A stretch of DNA of 64,000 nt from Agrococcus sp. SGAir0287 (GTDB lineage Bacteria > Actinomycetota > Actinomycetes > Actinomycetales > Microbacteriaceae): contig NZ_CP027942.1 of assembly GCF_005484985.1 (NCBI RefSeq), forward strand, positions 2,170,001 to 2,234,000. The letters are read 5' to 3'. Every line of letters begins with the position of its first letter. The first letter of the stretch is position 1. Shown piece by piece: positions 7,760 to 16,060 of the stretch. Position numbers and translations under genes: made by a program. Below the pieces are notes generated by a model that was given only the letters and a program-made list of their open reading frames with translations, was not told where the DNA came from and searched no databases.

Positions 7760-8527
7760 CTAGTGCATGTAGAGGCCACCGTCGACGTTCAGGGTCTGCC
7801 CCGTCACGAATCCGGCGTCCTCGGAGATCAGGTAGTGGATGGCAGCCGCGATGTCGCGAGGCGTGCCGATGCGCGGCAGCACGCCGTCGCCGGCCATGGC
7901 GGCCTTGCGCTCCTCGGTGAGGGTGCCGCCCATGATGTCGGTGTCGATGGGGCCCGGCGAGACGACGTTGACGGTGATGCCGTGGTGCCCGAGCTCGCGC
8001 GCGACGGATCGCGAGAAGCCGATGACGCCCGCCTTCGCGGCCGAGTAGACCGTCTTGGAGAAGGTGCCGCCGCCGCGCTGCGCCGAGACCGACGACAGGC
8101 TCACGACGCGGCCCACGCCGTGCTGCACCATCGACTCCACGGCACGACGCGTCGCGTGGTGGACGCCGTCCATGTTGATCGACATGACGCGATGCCACTC
8201 CTCGTCGGTGACCTCGAGGTAGGGCACGGGGCTCGAGACGCCCGCGAGGTTCACGAGTGCGACGAGCTGCGGCAGCGCCGCCTCGAGCTCGTCGATCGCC
8301 GCGCGCACCTGCGCGGCGTCCGCGACGTTCGCCCCCGCGCCCGCCGCGCGCACGCCGTGCTGCTCGGCGACCTCGGCGGCCACCGCCCGCGACGCCTCCG
8401 CGTCGAGGTCGAGGATGCCGACGTGCCAGCCGCGCTCGGCGAGGAAGTGGGCGGTCGCTCGGCCGATGCCGCGCGGCGACGCCGCGCCGGTGAGGATGAC
8501 GGTGCGCTCGGCGGGGAAGACGGTCAT
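7760..8527 (-). CDS. SDR-family NAD(P)-dependent oxidoreductase
   Basis: 255 residues, classical short-chain dehydrogenase. The cofactor motif is TGAASPRGIG (~13-22). The NNAG position reads NLAG. The catalytic residues are Ser146, Tyr161 and Lys165 (YSAAK), and the C-terminus ends FVTGQTLNVDGG. Probably oxidises a hydroxyl group of an acid or polyol in the cytoplasm. ATGA overlap with the 3-hydroxyacyl-CoA dehydrogenase-like gene before it shows co-translation. Members of this group include polyol and 3-oxoacyl-ACP-like reductases; given a C4-sugar operon nearby, a polyol or sugar-acid substrate is plausible but unproven. Confidence 0.85.
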   Translation of the reverse strand: MTVFPAERTVILTGAASPRGIGRATAHFLAERGWHVGILDLDAEASRAVAAEVAEQHGVRAAGAGANVADAAQVRAAIDELEAALPQLVALVNLAGVSSPVPYLEVTDEEWHRVMSINMDGVHHATRRAVESMVQHGVGRVVSLSSVSAQRGGGTFSKTVYSAAKAGVIGFSRSVARELGHHGITVNVVSPGPIDTDIMGGTLTEERKAAMAGDGVLPRIGTPRDIAAAIHYLISEDAGFVTGQTLNVDGGLYMH

Positions 8528-9504
8528 GCGCGCTCCCCCGTCGGCTCGGCGGCGATCGGCGCGGGACCGAGCTCGTCGAGGAGGCGCTGCATCGCCACGT
8601 AGGCGCGGTTGCGGTACGCGACGAGCTCGGGCGTGCGCTCGGCGGGCACGTCGAGGTAGCCGGACCCCGTCTTGGTGCCGAAGCGGCCCGCCTCGACGTG
8701 CTCTGCGAGGGATGCGGGGGTCGCGAAGCGCTCGGGCCAGCGCGTCTGCAGCGATGCGTAGCAGAAGGCGTAGACGTCGAGCCCGGCCATGTCGGCGATC
8801 GCGAAGGGCCCGAAGAACGGCAGGCGGAAGCCGAACGTCGTGCGCACGATCGTGTCGATGTCCTCGGGCGTCGCGACGCCCTCGTCGACGAGCTGCGTCG
8901 CCTCGTGGAAGAGCGCGTACTGCAGGCGATTGAGGACGAAGCCCGTCGCGTCGCCGACGCGCGCCGTCACCTTGCCCGTGGAGGCGACGACCTCCTCGGC
9001 GAGCGACACCGCGGACTCGTCGGTCGTGGCGTGCGAGATGAGCTCGACGCCGGGGATGAACGGCGCGGGGTTCGAGAAGTGGACGCCGAGGAAGCGCTCG
9101 GGGCGCTCGACGGCCTGGGCGAGCGAGCCGATGAGGATCGTCGACGTGTTCGAGCCGATGACGGCGTCGGGCCGAGCGGCGGCCGAGATGCGGCGCAGCG
9201 TCTCGTGCTTGATCTCGATGCGCTCGGGCACGGCCTCCTCGACGAAGGCGGCGTCCGCGACGGCCTCCTCGATCGAGTCGGCCGCCGTGATGCCGGCGCG
9301 GATGCGCTCGACGGCGTCGGCGGGGAACAGCCCGTCGGTCACGAACTGCTCGGCCTCGCCGACGAGCCGCTCGAGGTTCGACGCGGCGACCTCGGCGGAG
9401 ACGTCGGCGATCGCGACGCGGTGGCCCGCGAGCGCGAGCACCTGGGCGATGCCGCCGCCCATGTAGCCGGAGCCGACGACGGCGATGTCGCGGGTGGTGG
9501 TCAT
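8524..9504 (-). CDS. 3-hydroxyacyl-CoA dehydrogenase family protein
   Basis: 326 residues. The N-terminal NAD-binding domain starts AVVGSGYMGGGIAQVLALAG (~7-26). The SNTSTI and VHFSNPAP segments are the usual HCDH catalytic-region strands; the His of VHFSNPAP is the expected catalytic base. A C-terminal helical domain (GFVLNRLQYALFHEA, then GPFAIADMAGLD) completes the fold. The family oxidises 3-hydroxyacyl-CoA or, in single-domain relatives, free 3-hydroxy acids such as carnitine or gulonate. In this operon, without any CoA ligase or thiolase, a free hydroxy acid substrate seems more likely (inference). Overlaps both neighbours by 4 nt. Confidence 0.85.
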   Translation of the reverse strand: MTTTRDIAVVGSGYMGGGIAQVLALAGHRVAIADVSAEVAASNLERLVGEAEQFVTDGLFPADAVERIRAGITAADSIEEAVADAAFVEEAVPERIEIKHETLRRISAAARPDAVIGSNTSTILIGSLAQAVERPERFLGVHFSNPAPFIPGVELISHATTDESAVSLAEEVVASTGKVTARVGDATGFVLNRLQYALFHEATQLVDEGVATPEDIDTIVRTTFGFRLPFFGPFAIADMAGLDVYAFCYASLQTRWPERFATPASLAEHVEAGRFGTKTGSGYLDVPAERTPELVAYRNRAYVAMQRLLDELGPAPIAAEPTGERA

Positions 9505-10457
9505 GCGTGTCCCTTCGGGAGGAGCGATCGGAGGTAGCGCTGGTTGGTGGCGCAGTTGCCGAGGCTGTCGCCGCCGTAGTGCTCCATGAGGAAGATGCCG
9601 TCGAAGCCGAGCGCGATGGCGTCGCGCACGACCTGGCGGTAGTTGATGAGGCCCGCCTCCATCGACGAGGGGACGCTCGTGGCCCAGGAGCCGTCGGCGG
9701 CCTCGTCGCGGGTGTAGTTCTTCACGTGCCAGTAGTTCGCGTACGGCAGGGTCTTCGCGTGCATCTCCCGCCAGTCCTCGATGGGCCGGTGGAGGCGGAT
9801 GAGGTTGGCGATGTCGGGGTTGAGGCCGACGTTGGCCAGGCCGATCTCCTCCACGAGCCGCACGGCGGAGTCGGCGGTGCCGAGGTAGGTGTCCTCGTAC
9901 ATCTCCAGCGACATCCGCAGCCCCACCTCGGCCGCGTGGGCGCCGAGCTCGCGCAGGCGCGTCACCGCCGCATCCCACACCTCGGGGTCGTCGGGATCCT
10001 TCGGCCCCTGGGCCGTCCAGAACCACAGCGCCTGCCGCTGCGACTCGGAGAACGGCTGATGCAGGCCGGTCGAGAACACCTCCATGCCCCACTCGGCCGC
10101 CGCGTCGATCGTGCGATGCGCGTAGGCGAGGTTGCGCTCCTCGTGGCCGGGCATGATCACGCTCTGCCGCTGCAGATGCACGCTCGAGATCGCGATCCCC
10201 CGCTCACGCGCCATCGCCAGCAGCTCGTCCCGCCGCGCCGGCTCCAGGTCCGCGGGGCGGATGTGGCTGTCGGCCAGCTCGATCCGGTCGAACCCGACGT
10301 CCTGCACCTCCGCGAGCATGTCGTCCCACGTCTCGGCGGTGGCGTCGTGCAGGGCGACGCCATCGGGACCCACCGTCGGGATGCCGTGCAGGCACGTCGC
10401 GATCGGCCAGGTCTCCGCCGTGAAGGCGGGCGTCGTCGTCGATCGTGCGGTGTCCAT
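9501..10457 (-). CDS. sugar phosphate isomerase/epimerase-like TIM-barrel protein
   Basis: 318 residues of the xylose-isomerase-like AP endonuclease 2 fold. Visible metal-site style segments are SLEMYEDT (Glu), GLNPDIANL (Asp), YWHVKNY (His) and LMEHYGG (Glu) near the ends of successive strands. An alternative ATG at 10529 overlaps the tctA stop (ATGA) and also has a ribosome site, but the extra 24 codons are rich in A/T third bases (TCA, CCT, CCA, GGA), unlike the gene body. ATG 10457 has its own CAGGAG 5 nt upstream and is preferred. Probably isomerises or epimerises an intermediate of the TTT-imported substrate; exact reaction unknown. Confidence 0.82.
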   Translation of the reverse strand: MDTARSTTTPAFTAETWPIATCLHGIPTVGPDGVALHDATAETWDDMLAEVQDVGFDRIELADSHIRPADLEPARRDELLAMARERGIAISSVHLQRQSVIMPGHEERNLAYAHRTIDAAAEWGMEVFSTGLHQPFSESQRQALWFWTAQGPKDPDDPEVWDAAVTRLRELGAHAAEVGLRMSLEMYEDTYLGTADSAVRLVEEIGLANVGLNPDIANLIRLHRPIEDWREMHAKTLPYANYWHVKNYTRDEAADGSWATSVPSSMEAGLINYRQVVRDAIALGFDGIFLMEHYGGDSLGNCATNQRYLRSLLPKGHA

Positions 10458-10525
10458 GATGGCTCCTGGGAGGGTAGGCCGCTCGGCGGTCGCCGAGGAG
10501 GTCCTTGACGGATCGGAGGCGGTGC

Positions 10526-12037
10526 TCATCGGGCCGTCTCCTTGGCGCGCTCCCGGGCCGCGGCGACGCGCGGCCGGATCGCGACGACGGCCTTCGGCAG
10601 CACGACGAGCGCGATGGCCGAGACGAGCACGACGATCGCGACGGGGCTCGTGAAGATCACGCCGAGGTTGCCCTGGCCGAGGGCGCTCGTCTGCACGAGC
10701 GACTTCTCGAGCAGCGGGCCGAGCACGAGGCCGAGCACGAGCGGAGCGATGGGCAGGTCGAGCTCCTTGAGGATCCAGCCGAGGATGCCGAAGAGCACGA
10801 CGAGCCAGACGCTGAAGAGGTTGTTGCTCACGGCGAAGGCGCCGACGACGCTCGTCAGCAGGATGATCGGGTACAGGTACGCGTACGGGATGCGCAGCAT
10901 CTGCGCGAACACCGGCGCGAGCGGCAGGTTCAGGACGAGCAGCAGCACGTTGCCGATGAAGAACGACACGAGCAGGCCCCACACGAGCGCCGGCTGCGTC
11001 TCGAACAGCAGCGGACCAGGCTGCAGGCCGAAGATCGTGAAGGCGCCCAGGAGCACGGCGGTGGTCGCTCCACCCGGGATGCCGAGCGCGAGCGTGGGCA
11101 CGAAGTTCGCGTTCGCGGCGGAGTTGTTCGCCGACTCCGGGCTCGCGACGCCCTCGATGGCGCCCTTGCCGAAGTTCGCGCGATTCTTCGAGACGCGCTT
11201 CTCGATGCCGTAGGACATGAACGAAGCGAGCGTCGAGCCCGCGCCGGGCAGGATGCCGAGCAGGAAGCCGATGCCGCTGCCGCGCAGGATGGCGGGCATC
11301 GATCGCGTGATGTCCGTGCGACGGATGACCATGTCCTTGAAGCGCGCGCGGATGGGCGCGGCGGCGCCGACGCGGATCTGGTAGAGCACCTCGCCGAGGG
11401 CGAAGAGGCCGATCATGACCTCGACGAAGGGGATGCCCGAGAGCAGGTCGACGTTGCCGAACGTGAAGCGCGCCGTGGTGAAGCCCGACGCGACGCCGAC
11501 GGTCGAGATGAGGAGGCCGACGGCAGCCATCATGGCGCCGCGCACGAGCGCCCCGCCCTGGAAGGTCACGACGATCACGAGCCCGAGGAGCATGATCGCG
11601 AGCTGCTCGATGGGGCCGAAGCCGAGCGCGAGGTCGGCGAGCGGCGGCGCGAGCGTCACGAGCAGCGCGAGCGAGATGATCGCCGCGACGAACGAGCCGA
11701 TCGCGCTGATGGCGAGCGCGGGTCCCGCTCTGCCCTGCCGCGCCATCTGGTAGCCGTCGAGCGTCGTGACGACGCTGGAGGCCTCGCCGGGCGTCGAGAT
11801 CAGGACGCTCGTGATCGTGCCGCCGTACTGGGCGCCGTAGTAGATGCCCGCGAGCATGATGAGCGCCGTGATGGGCTCGAGCGCGAAGGTGAGCGGCAGC
11901 AGCACCGCGACGCCGGTCGTGGCGCCGAGGCCCGGCAGCAGGCCGATGACCGTGCCGGCGACGACGCCGATGAGGCACCAGAGGAGGTTCTCGGGCGTGA
12001 GCGCCTGCGAGAAGCCGAGGATGAGGTTGTCGAGCAT
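10526..12037 (-). CDS. tripartite tricarboxylate transporter, large membrane subunit TctA
   Basis: 503 residues with about 12 hydrophobic segments. Conserved TctA blocks are visible: LLPGLGATTGVAVLLPLTF near the N-terminus, GIYYGAQYGGTITSVLISTPGEA, and LGILPGAGSTLASFMSYGIEK followed by GVASPESANNSAANANFVPTLALGIPG. This subunit forms the sodium- or proton-coupled channel with TctB, receiving substrate from the periplasm-type binding protein TctC. TGATG overlap with tctB. The TTT family carries citrate, tartrate and other carboxylates; the PdxA-like and isomerase partners suggest a hydroxylated C4 or sugar acid here (inference). Confidence 0.93.
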   Translation of the reverse strand: MLDNLILGFSQALTPENLLWCLIGVVAGTVIGLLPGLGATTGVAVLLPLTFALEPITALIMLAGIYYGAQYGGTITSVLISTPGEASSVVTTLDGYQMARQGRAGPALAISAIGSFVAAIISLALLVTLAPPLADLALGFGPIEQLAIMLLGLVIVVTFQGGALVRGAMMAAVGLLISTVGVASGFTTARFTFGNVDLLSGIPFVEVMIGLFALGEVLYQIRVGAAAPIRARFKDMVIRRTDITRSMPAILRGSGIGFLLGILPGAGSTLASFMSYGIEKRVSKNRANFGKGAIEGVASPESANNSAANANFVPTLALGIPGGATTAVLLGAFTIFGLQPGPLLFETQPALVWGLLVSFFIGNVLLLVLNLPLAPVFAQMLRIPYAYLYPIILLTSVVGAFAVSNNLFSVWLVVLFGILGWILKELDLPIAPLVLGLVLGPLLEKSLVQTSALGQGNLGVIFTSPVAIVVLVSAIALVVLPKAVVAIRPRVAAARERAKETAR

Positions 12038-12612
12038 CAGATGAGTCCGAGCAGGCCGGTCGGCAGCGGCACGCTGAGCAGCTCGCGGAACACGAGCCAG
12101 ATCACCGCGGCGGCGACGACGGAGATGATGAGCGAGGGCACGACGGGGCGCCGCTCGAGGACGATGGCGACGAGTGCCATGAGGAGCGTGAACGACAGCA
12201 GCAGGCCGATGAGCGGCGTGAGCAGCACGGCGCCCACGAGGCCGACCATGACCGAGATGAGGATGCGGGTGCGCTGGCGCTGCGTGCGGCCGAAGATGTC
12301 GACCTCCTCGCCCGCCTCGTTGCGCAGCGGCTCGTCCTCGGGCGCGACCTCGGGCTCGGCGTCGCTCGCCGCGAGGTCGGTCGCGAGGTCCTCGATCGTC
12401 ACGCCGCGATCGCGGCGCAGGACGCGCTGCACGACGTCGACGACCGCGAGCAGCGCGACGGCGCCGCCGAAGACGACGGGCAGGAAGCCGGGCCCGATGC
12501 GCCCGTCCTCGCCGGTGAAGCCGTAGGTCGAGCCGACGATCGCCGCGGCGAGCCCGACGGCTGCGAGGACGAGGCTGAACCCCGTCCCCGCAGCTCGGAC
12601 GGAGATCCTCAC
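12037..12612 (-). CDS. tripartite tricarboxylate transporter, small membrane subunit TctB
   Basis: 191 residues with four predicted helices (~10-28, 40-58, and two C-terminal around 120-140 and 150-185), the standard TctB layout. A longer-than-usual acidic cytoplasmic loop lies between helices 2 and 3 (ASDAEPEVAPEDEP). GTG at 12612 overlaps the tctC stop (GTGA). The TctB family is poorly conserved in sequence, so the call leans on topology, size and its position between tctC and tctA. Confidence 0.87.
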   Translation of the reverse strand: MRISVRAAGTGFSLVLAAVGLAAAIVGSTYGFTGEDGRIGPGFLPVVFGGAVALLAVVDVVQRVLRRDRGVTIEDLATDLAASDAEPEVAPEDEPLRNEAGEEVDIFGRTQRQRTRILISVMVGLVGAVLLTPLIGLLLSFTLLMALVAIVLERRPVVPSLIISVVAAAVIWLVFRELLSVPLPTGLLGLI

Positions 12613-13568
12613 TGGCCGAGCGCCGTCTCGAGGTCGGCCTCGTTGCCGGCGACGTACTCGGCGAACTCCTCGCCGTAGAGCACGTTCGGCTGCATGAGGT
12701 TCGCCTCGATGTACTCGTCGTACGCCTCGGTCTCGGCGAACTCCTCGGCAGCGTCGATCCAGAACTGCGTCTGCTCCTCGGTGAGCCCACCGGGAGCGAT
12801 GAAGCCACGGAACTGCGCGAAGGCCACGTCGATGCCCTGCTCGGTGGCCGTCGGCACGTCGGCGATCGCCTCGTACTCGTAGCGCTCCTCGCTGAAGGCG
12901 CACAGCGCGCGCATGTCGCCCGACTCGAGCTGGCCGACGACCTCGCCGGGGTTGAGGCTCGCGATGTCGACCTGGCCGCCGAGCACGCCTGCGATGACCT
13001 CGGCGCCGGATTCGAAGGGCACGCGATCGAACTCGACGCCCTGATCCTCCTCGACGAGGCTGAACACGACCTCGTCGAGGCTCACGGCACCCGAGACGGC
13101 TGCGACCACGCGGCCGTCCTCGGCCGCCTCGATGACGTCGGTGCACGTCTCGTACGGGCTGTCGGCGGGCACGACCATGAGCGTGTAGTCGTCGCCGAGC
13201 TTCATGATCGGCGTGAACGACGTGGACTCGAACTCCACGTCCTGGGAGAGCGGGATCGAGATGAGGCTCGTCTCGGCGGCGAGCAGCACGTTGGGGTTGC
13301 CCTCCTCGCCGAGGAAGTACGAGTAGCCGACCGCGCCCGAGCCGCCCTCGCGGTTCTCGGTGGTGATGGTGAGGCCCGTGACGCCCTCCAGGCCGCTCGC
13401 GATGGCGCGGCCCGAGGCGTCGGAGCCACCACCGGCGGAGAACGGCACGACCATCGTGACGTTGCCGGAGACGGGGCCGTCGGCTGCGGTCGTGCCGCTC
13501 GAGCAGGCGGCGAGGGCGAACGCGGCGGCGGCGGCCGTCGCGACGAGGGCGGTGGGTCGTGAGGTCAT
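12609..13568 (-). CDS. tripartite tricarboxylate transporter substrate-binding lipoprotein TctC
   Basis: 319 residues. A lipoprotein signal with lipobox LAAC (~18-21) is followed by the TTT-receptor start MVVPFSAGGGSD, where the family contacts the substrate carboxylate (usual motif V-x-P-x-x-x-G-G-x-x-D). Conserved interior stretches include VVAAVSGAVSLDEV, GGQVDIASLNPGEV and VPTATEQGIDVAFAQFRGF. Anchored outside the membrane. CAGGAG lies 7 nt before ATG 13568. It starts the tctCBA transporter genes, 71 nt after the PdxA-like gene. Confidence 0.92.
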   Translation of the reverse strand: MTSRPTALVATAAAAAFALAACSSGTTAADGPVSGNVTMVVPFSAGGGSDASGRAIASGLEGVTGLTITTENREGGSGAVGYSYFLGEEGNPNVLLAAETSLISIPLSQDVEFESTSFTPIMKLGDDYTLMVVPADSPYETCTDVIEAAEDGRVVAAVSGAVSLDEVVFSLVEEDQGVEFDRVPFESGAEVIAGVLGGQVDIASLNPGEVVGQLESGDMRALCAFSEERYEYEAIADVPTATEQGIDVAFAQFRGFIAPGGLTEEQTQFWIDAAEEFAETEAYDEYIEANLMQPNVLYGEEFAEYVAGNEADLETALGQ

Positions 13569-13639
13569 CGTCGATCTCCTGGTGCTGTGATGCGGATGGG
13601 GTGGTGGGTGGGTCGGATGCGGATGGGGGCGCTCGTGGC

Positions 13640-14629
13640 TCAGGCCGCGGCGGCTGCGCGGCGCTGGGCACCGACGCCGATCGCCGTGCGGACGGCGTGC
13701 TCGTAGGCGCCCATGCCGGCGGAGCGGGTGCCGACGAGGTCGAAGGCCGTGCCGTGGGCGGGCGTGCACACCGGCACGGAGAGGCCGCCCGCCATGGTCA
13801 CGCCGCGGTCGAAGCCGATGAGCTTGACGGCGATCTGGCCCTGGTCGTGGTACATCGTGAGGACGCCGTCGAACGCGCCGTCGCGGGCCTTGAGGAAGAT
13901 GGTGTCGCTCGGGAAGGGACCGGAGGCGTCGATGCCGCGAGCGCGCAGCTGCTCGATCGCGGGTGCGATGACGTCGATCTCGTGCCTGCCGAACTTGCCG
14001 CCCTCGCCCGCGTGCGGGTTGAGAGCGCACACGCCGATGCGCGGTGCGTCGATGCCGCGCGATCGCAGCACGCGCTCGAGCAGCTCGCCGCGCTCGACGA
14101 CGAGGTCGAGCTCGATGAGGTCCGCGACCTCCGCGATCGAGCAGTGCGAGGTGACGCGCGCAGTGACGAGCGAGGGCAGGATGTTGAGCTCGGTGGCGCT
14201 CGTGCCGTCGTCCAGGACGGTCTCGAACCACGACATCTCGTCGTTCTCGGTCATGCCCGCGAGGTGGAGGGACGTCTTGTTCAGCGGCGCGAACACGATG
14301 GCGTCGACCTCGCCCGCCTTCGACAGCTCGAGCGCGGTGCGCAGGCTCGCCATCGCCCACCGGCCGCCGGCCTCGGTCGCCACCTTCCGCTCGAATCCGC
14401 CGTCCGGACGCGTGCCGCCGTTGTCGACGAGGCGGGCACCGTCGATCGTCGACAGGTCGAGATCGACCCCGGCGTCGATCGCGGCGTCGCGCAGCTCCTC
14501 CTCGTCCCCCACGATCACGAGGTCGGCGTCGCGGGTGGCATCGTCGCTCGTGAGCCAGCGCGCGACGAGCTCGGGCCCGACGCCGCCGGGGTCGCCGAGG
14601 GTGAGTGCGATGCGGGGTCGGGTGCTCAT
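13640..14629 (-). CDS. PdxA-family dehydrogenase (4-phospho-hydroxyacid, PdxA2-like)
   Basis: 329 residues. The family signature residues are visible: LTLGDPGGVGPEL at the N-terminus, APLNKTSLHLAG, the metal-binding His in VTSHCSI, HAGEGGKFG and MYHDQGQIAVKL, and THP-like PAHGTAFD near the end. PdxA oxidises and decarboxylates 4-hydroxythreonine-4-phosphate for vitamin B6; paralogues (PdxA2) act on D-threonate- or D-erythronate-4-phosphate giving dihydroxyacetone phosphate. Its place at the head of a TTT transport and catabolic operon, with no other B6 gene near, argues for the catabolic role. No DUF1537 acid-sugar kinase is visible in the window, so the phosphorylated substrate's origin is open. 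Confidence 0.85.
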   Translation of the reverse strand: MSTRPRIALTLGDPGGVGPELVARWLTSDDATRDADLVIVGDEEELRDAAIDAGVDLDLSTIDGARLVDNGGTRPDGGFERKVATEAGGRWAMASLRTALELSKAGEVDAIVFAPLNKTSLHLAGMTENDEMSWFETVLDDGTSATELNILPSLVTARVTSHCSIAEVADLIELDLVVERGELLERVLRSRGIDAPRIGVCALNPHAGEGGKFGRHEIDVIAPAIEQLRARGIDASGPFPSDTIFLKARDGAFDGVLTMYHDQGQIAVKLIGFDRGVTMAGGLSVPVCTPAHGTAFDLVGTRSAGMGAYEHAVRTAIGVGAQRRAAAAA

Positions 14630-14705
14630 GTGCTGCTCCTCGGCCGTGCGGCCACGTCGTCGTGTCGGTCTGGTGCCGCGGGCTCCGCTGCACCGATCGA
14701 ACGAT

Positions 14706-14717
14706 ATCCTATAGGAT
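14706..14717. promoter_or_regulatory. palindromic operator ATCCTATAGGAT between divergent operons
   Basis: A perfect 12-bp palindrome, rare AT-rich sequence in this genome, located 77 bp before the PdxA-like/TTT operon and 36 bp before the divergent MFS operon. An almost identical site (ATCCTATAGGAA) lies at 21421-21432, 33 bp before the kinase operon that includes a GntR/FCD regulator. The size and symmetry suit a GntR-family dimer. Binding is inferred. Confidence 0.55.
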
Positions 14718-14752
14718 CTACGACGGCAACGCCGCTGGACGAGGGAGTCACG

Positions 14753-16060
14753 ATGACCGCGACGACGAACCGACCGACACGTCGGACCTGGGTGCGATGG
14801 CAGATCTTCGCCATCCTGTGGATCCTCGTGCTGCTGAACTTCATCGACCGCGCGACGCTGTCGATCGCGATGCCCTTCATCGCGGAGGAGTTCGACCTCG
14901 GGCCCGAGCTGCAGGGCGTCATCCTCGGGTCGTTCTTCTGGACCTACCTCCTCTTCCAGATCCCCGGAGGCTGGCTGCTCGACCGGTTCGGACCCCGCGC
15001 CATCGTCGGCGGTGCCGGCGTGGTCTGGGGTGCGTTCCAGCTGCTCGGCGGCCTCGCGACGGGTGGCATCTTCCTCGTCCTGACGCGCCTCGGCCTCGGC
15101 GCGAGCGAGGCGCCCGTCTTCCCCGCCGCGGCGAAGCTCAACGCCGCGTGGCTCCCGCCGAAGGAGCGCGCCCGTGGCGCGACGTTCGTCGACGCCGCCG
15201 GGCCGTTCGGCTCGGCGGTCGGCGGCCTCGTGGTCGTCGCGCTCATCGGCGCGCTGGGCGACTGGCGCTGGGCCTTCATCGTCACCGGCGGGCTCACGAT
15301 CCTCGTCGCGGCGCTCTACTGGCTCTACCTGCGCGACACGCCGCAGCAGCACCCTGGCGTCGGCGCGCCCGAGCTCGCGCGCATCGAGGACGAGACCGCC
15401 GTCGTCGCCGGCACGTCGTCGACGGCGACCGGCCCCCTCCCCCGCGCCGTCGACTACCTCGCGTCACGGTCGTTCTGGGGCATGATGGTCGGCCGGCTCG
15501 GCTGGGCGACCATCTGGTGGGGCATCATCTCGTGGACGCCGTCCTACCTCTCGCAGGCCCTCGGCTTCGACCTCGCCGCGCTCGGCTGGGGCACGTTCCT
15601 CGTCTACGGCTCCGGCGTCCTCGGGCAGCTCGTCGCCGGATTCGTCGCGGACCGCTGGCGAGCGGCCACGACGCGCTACAACGTCGTCATGCGCACGATC
15701 CTCGGCGTCTCGGGGGTCGGCACGGCGGTCGCGATCTTCGCCATCCCGCCCGTGACCGACGGCATCGTCGCCCTGGCGCTGCTGTCCACCGCCGTCTTCT
15801 TCATCAACTTCGGCGGCCTCTACTGGACCATCCCGGCGCTCCTCGTGCCCGGCCCGCAGGTCGGTCGCGTCGGCGGCGTCATGAACGTGGCCTCGTCGGG
15901 CGGCGGCGGCCTCGCCCCCATCGTCATGGGCTTCGCCATCGGCGCGGCCGGCGGCGGGTTCGGCGGCGCCTTCGTGTTCCTCGGCGCTGCCGCGGTCGTC
16001 TACCTGGTCGGGTCGATGCTCGTCGACTTCGAGCGTCCCCTCGCGCGAGCGCGCGCATGA
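14753..16060 (+). CDS. MFS transporter, sugar-acid (ACS) type
   Basis: 435 residues, about 12 helices. The first helix reads WILVLLNFIDRATLSIAMPFIAEEF, and helix 4 region TRLGLGASEAPVFPAAAKLNAAWLP, both typical of the ACS/hexuronate-glucarate branch of MFS carriers. ATG at 14753 has GGGAG 5 nt upstream and lies 36 bp downstream of the palindromic operator. It is the first gene of a three-gene plus-strand operon with an amidohydrolase/lactonase and a cyclase-family hydrolase, overlapping the next by ATGA. A sugar-acid or lactone substrate is likely. It is distinct from the minus-strand MFS at 6243. Confidence 0.88.
   Translation: MTATTNRPTRRTWVRWQIFAILWILVLLNFIDRATLSIAMPFIAEEFDLGPELQGVILGSFFWTYLLFQIPGGWLLDRFGPRAIVGGAGVVWGAFQLLGGLATGGIFLVLTRLGLGASEAPVFPAAAKLNAAWLPPKERARGATFVDAAGPFGSAVGGLVVVALIGALGDWRWAFIVTGGLTILVAALYWLYLRDTPQQHPGVGAPELARIEDETAVVAGTSSTATGPLPRAVDYLASRSFWGMMVGRLGWATIWWGIISWTPSYLSQALGFDLAALGWGTFLVYGSGVLGQLVAGFVADRWRAATTRYNVVMRTILGVSGVGTAVAIFAIPPVTDGIVALALLSTAVFFINFGGLYWTIPALLVPGPQVGRVGGVMNVASSGGGGLAPIVMGFAIGAAGGGFGGAFVFLGAAAVVYLVGSMLVDFERPLARARA

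Noticed and set aside
10458-10529. N-terminal extension of the TIM-barrel isomerase from ATG 10529
   Set aside because: It has an ATGA overlap and a ribosome site, but its codons use A/T third bases far more than the gene body and the segment is Ser/Thr/Ala low complexity; a second good ribosome site serves ATG 10457.
13640-14629. PdxA as a vitamin B6 biosynthesis gene
   Set aside because: It heads a TTT transport/catabolic operon with a palindromic operator and no B6 genes nearby; a catabolic PdxA2-like role fits better.
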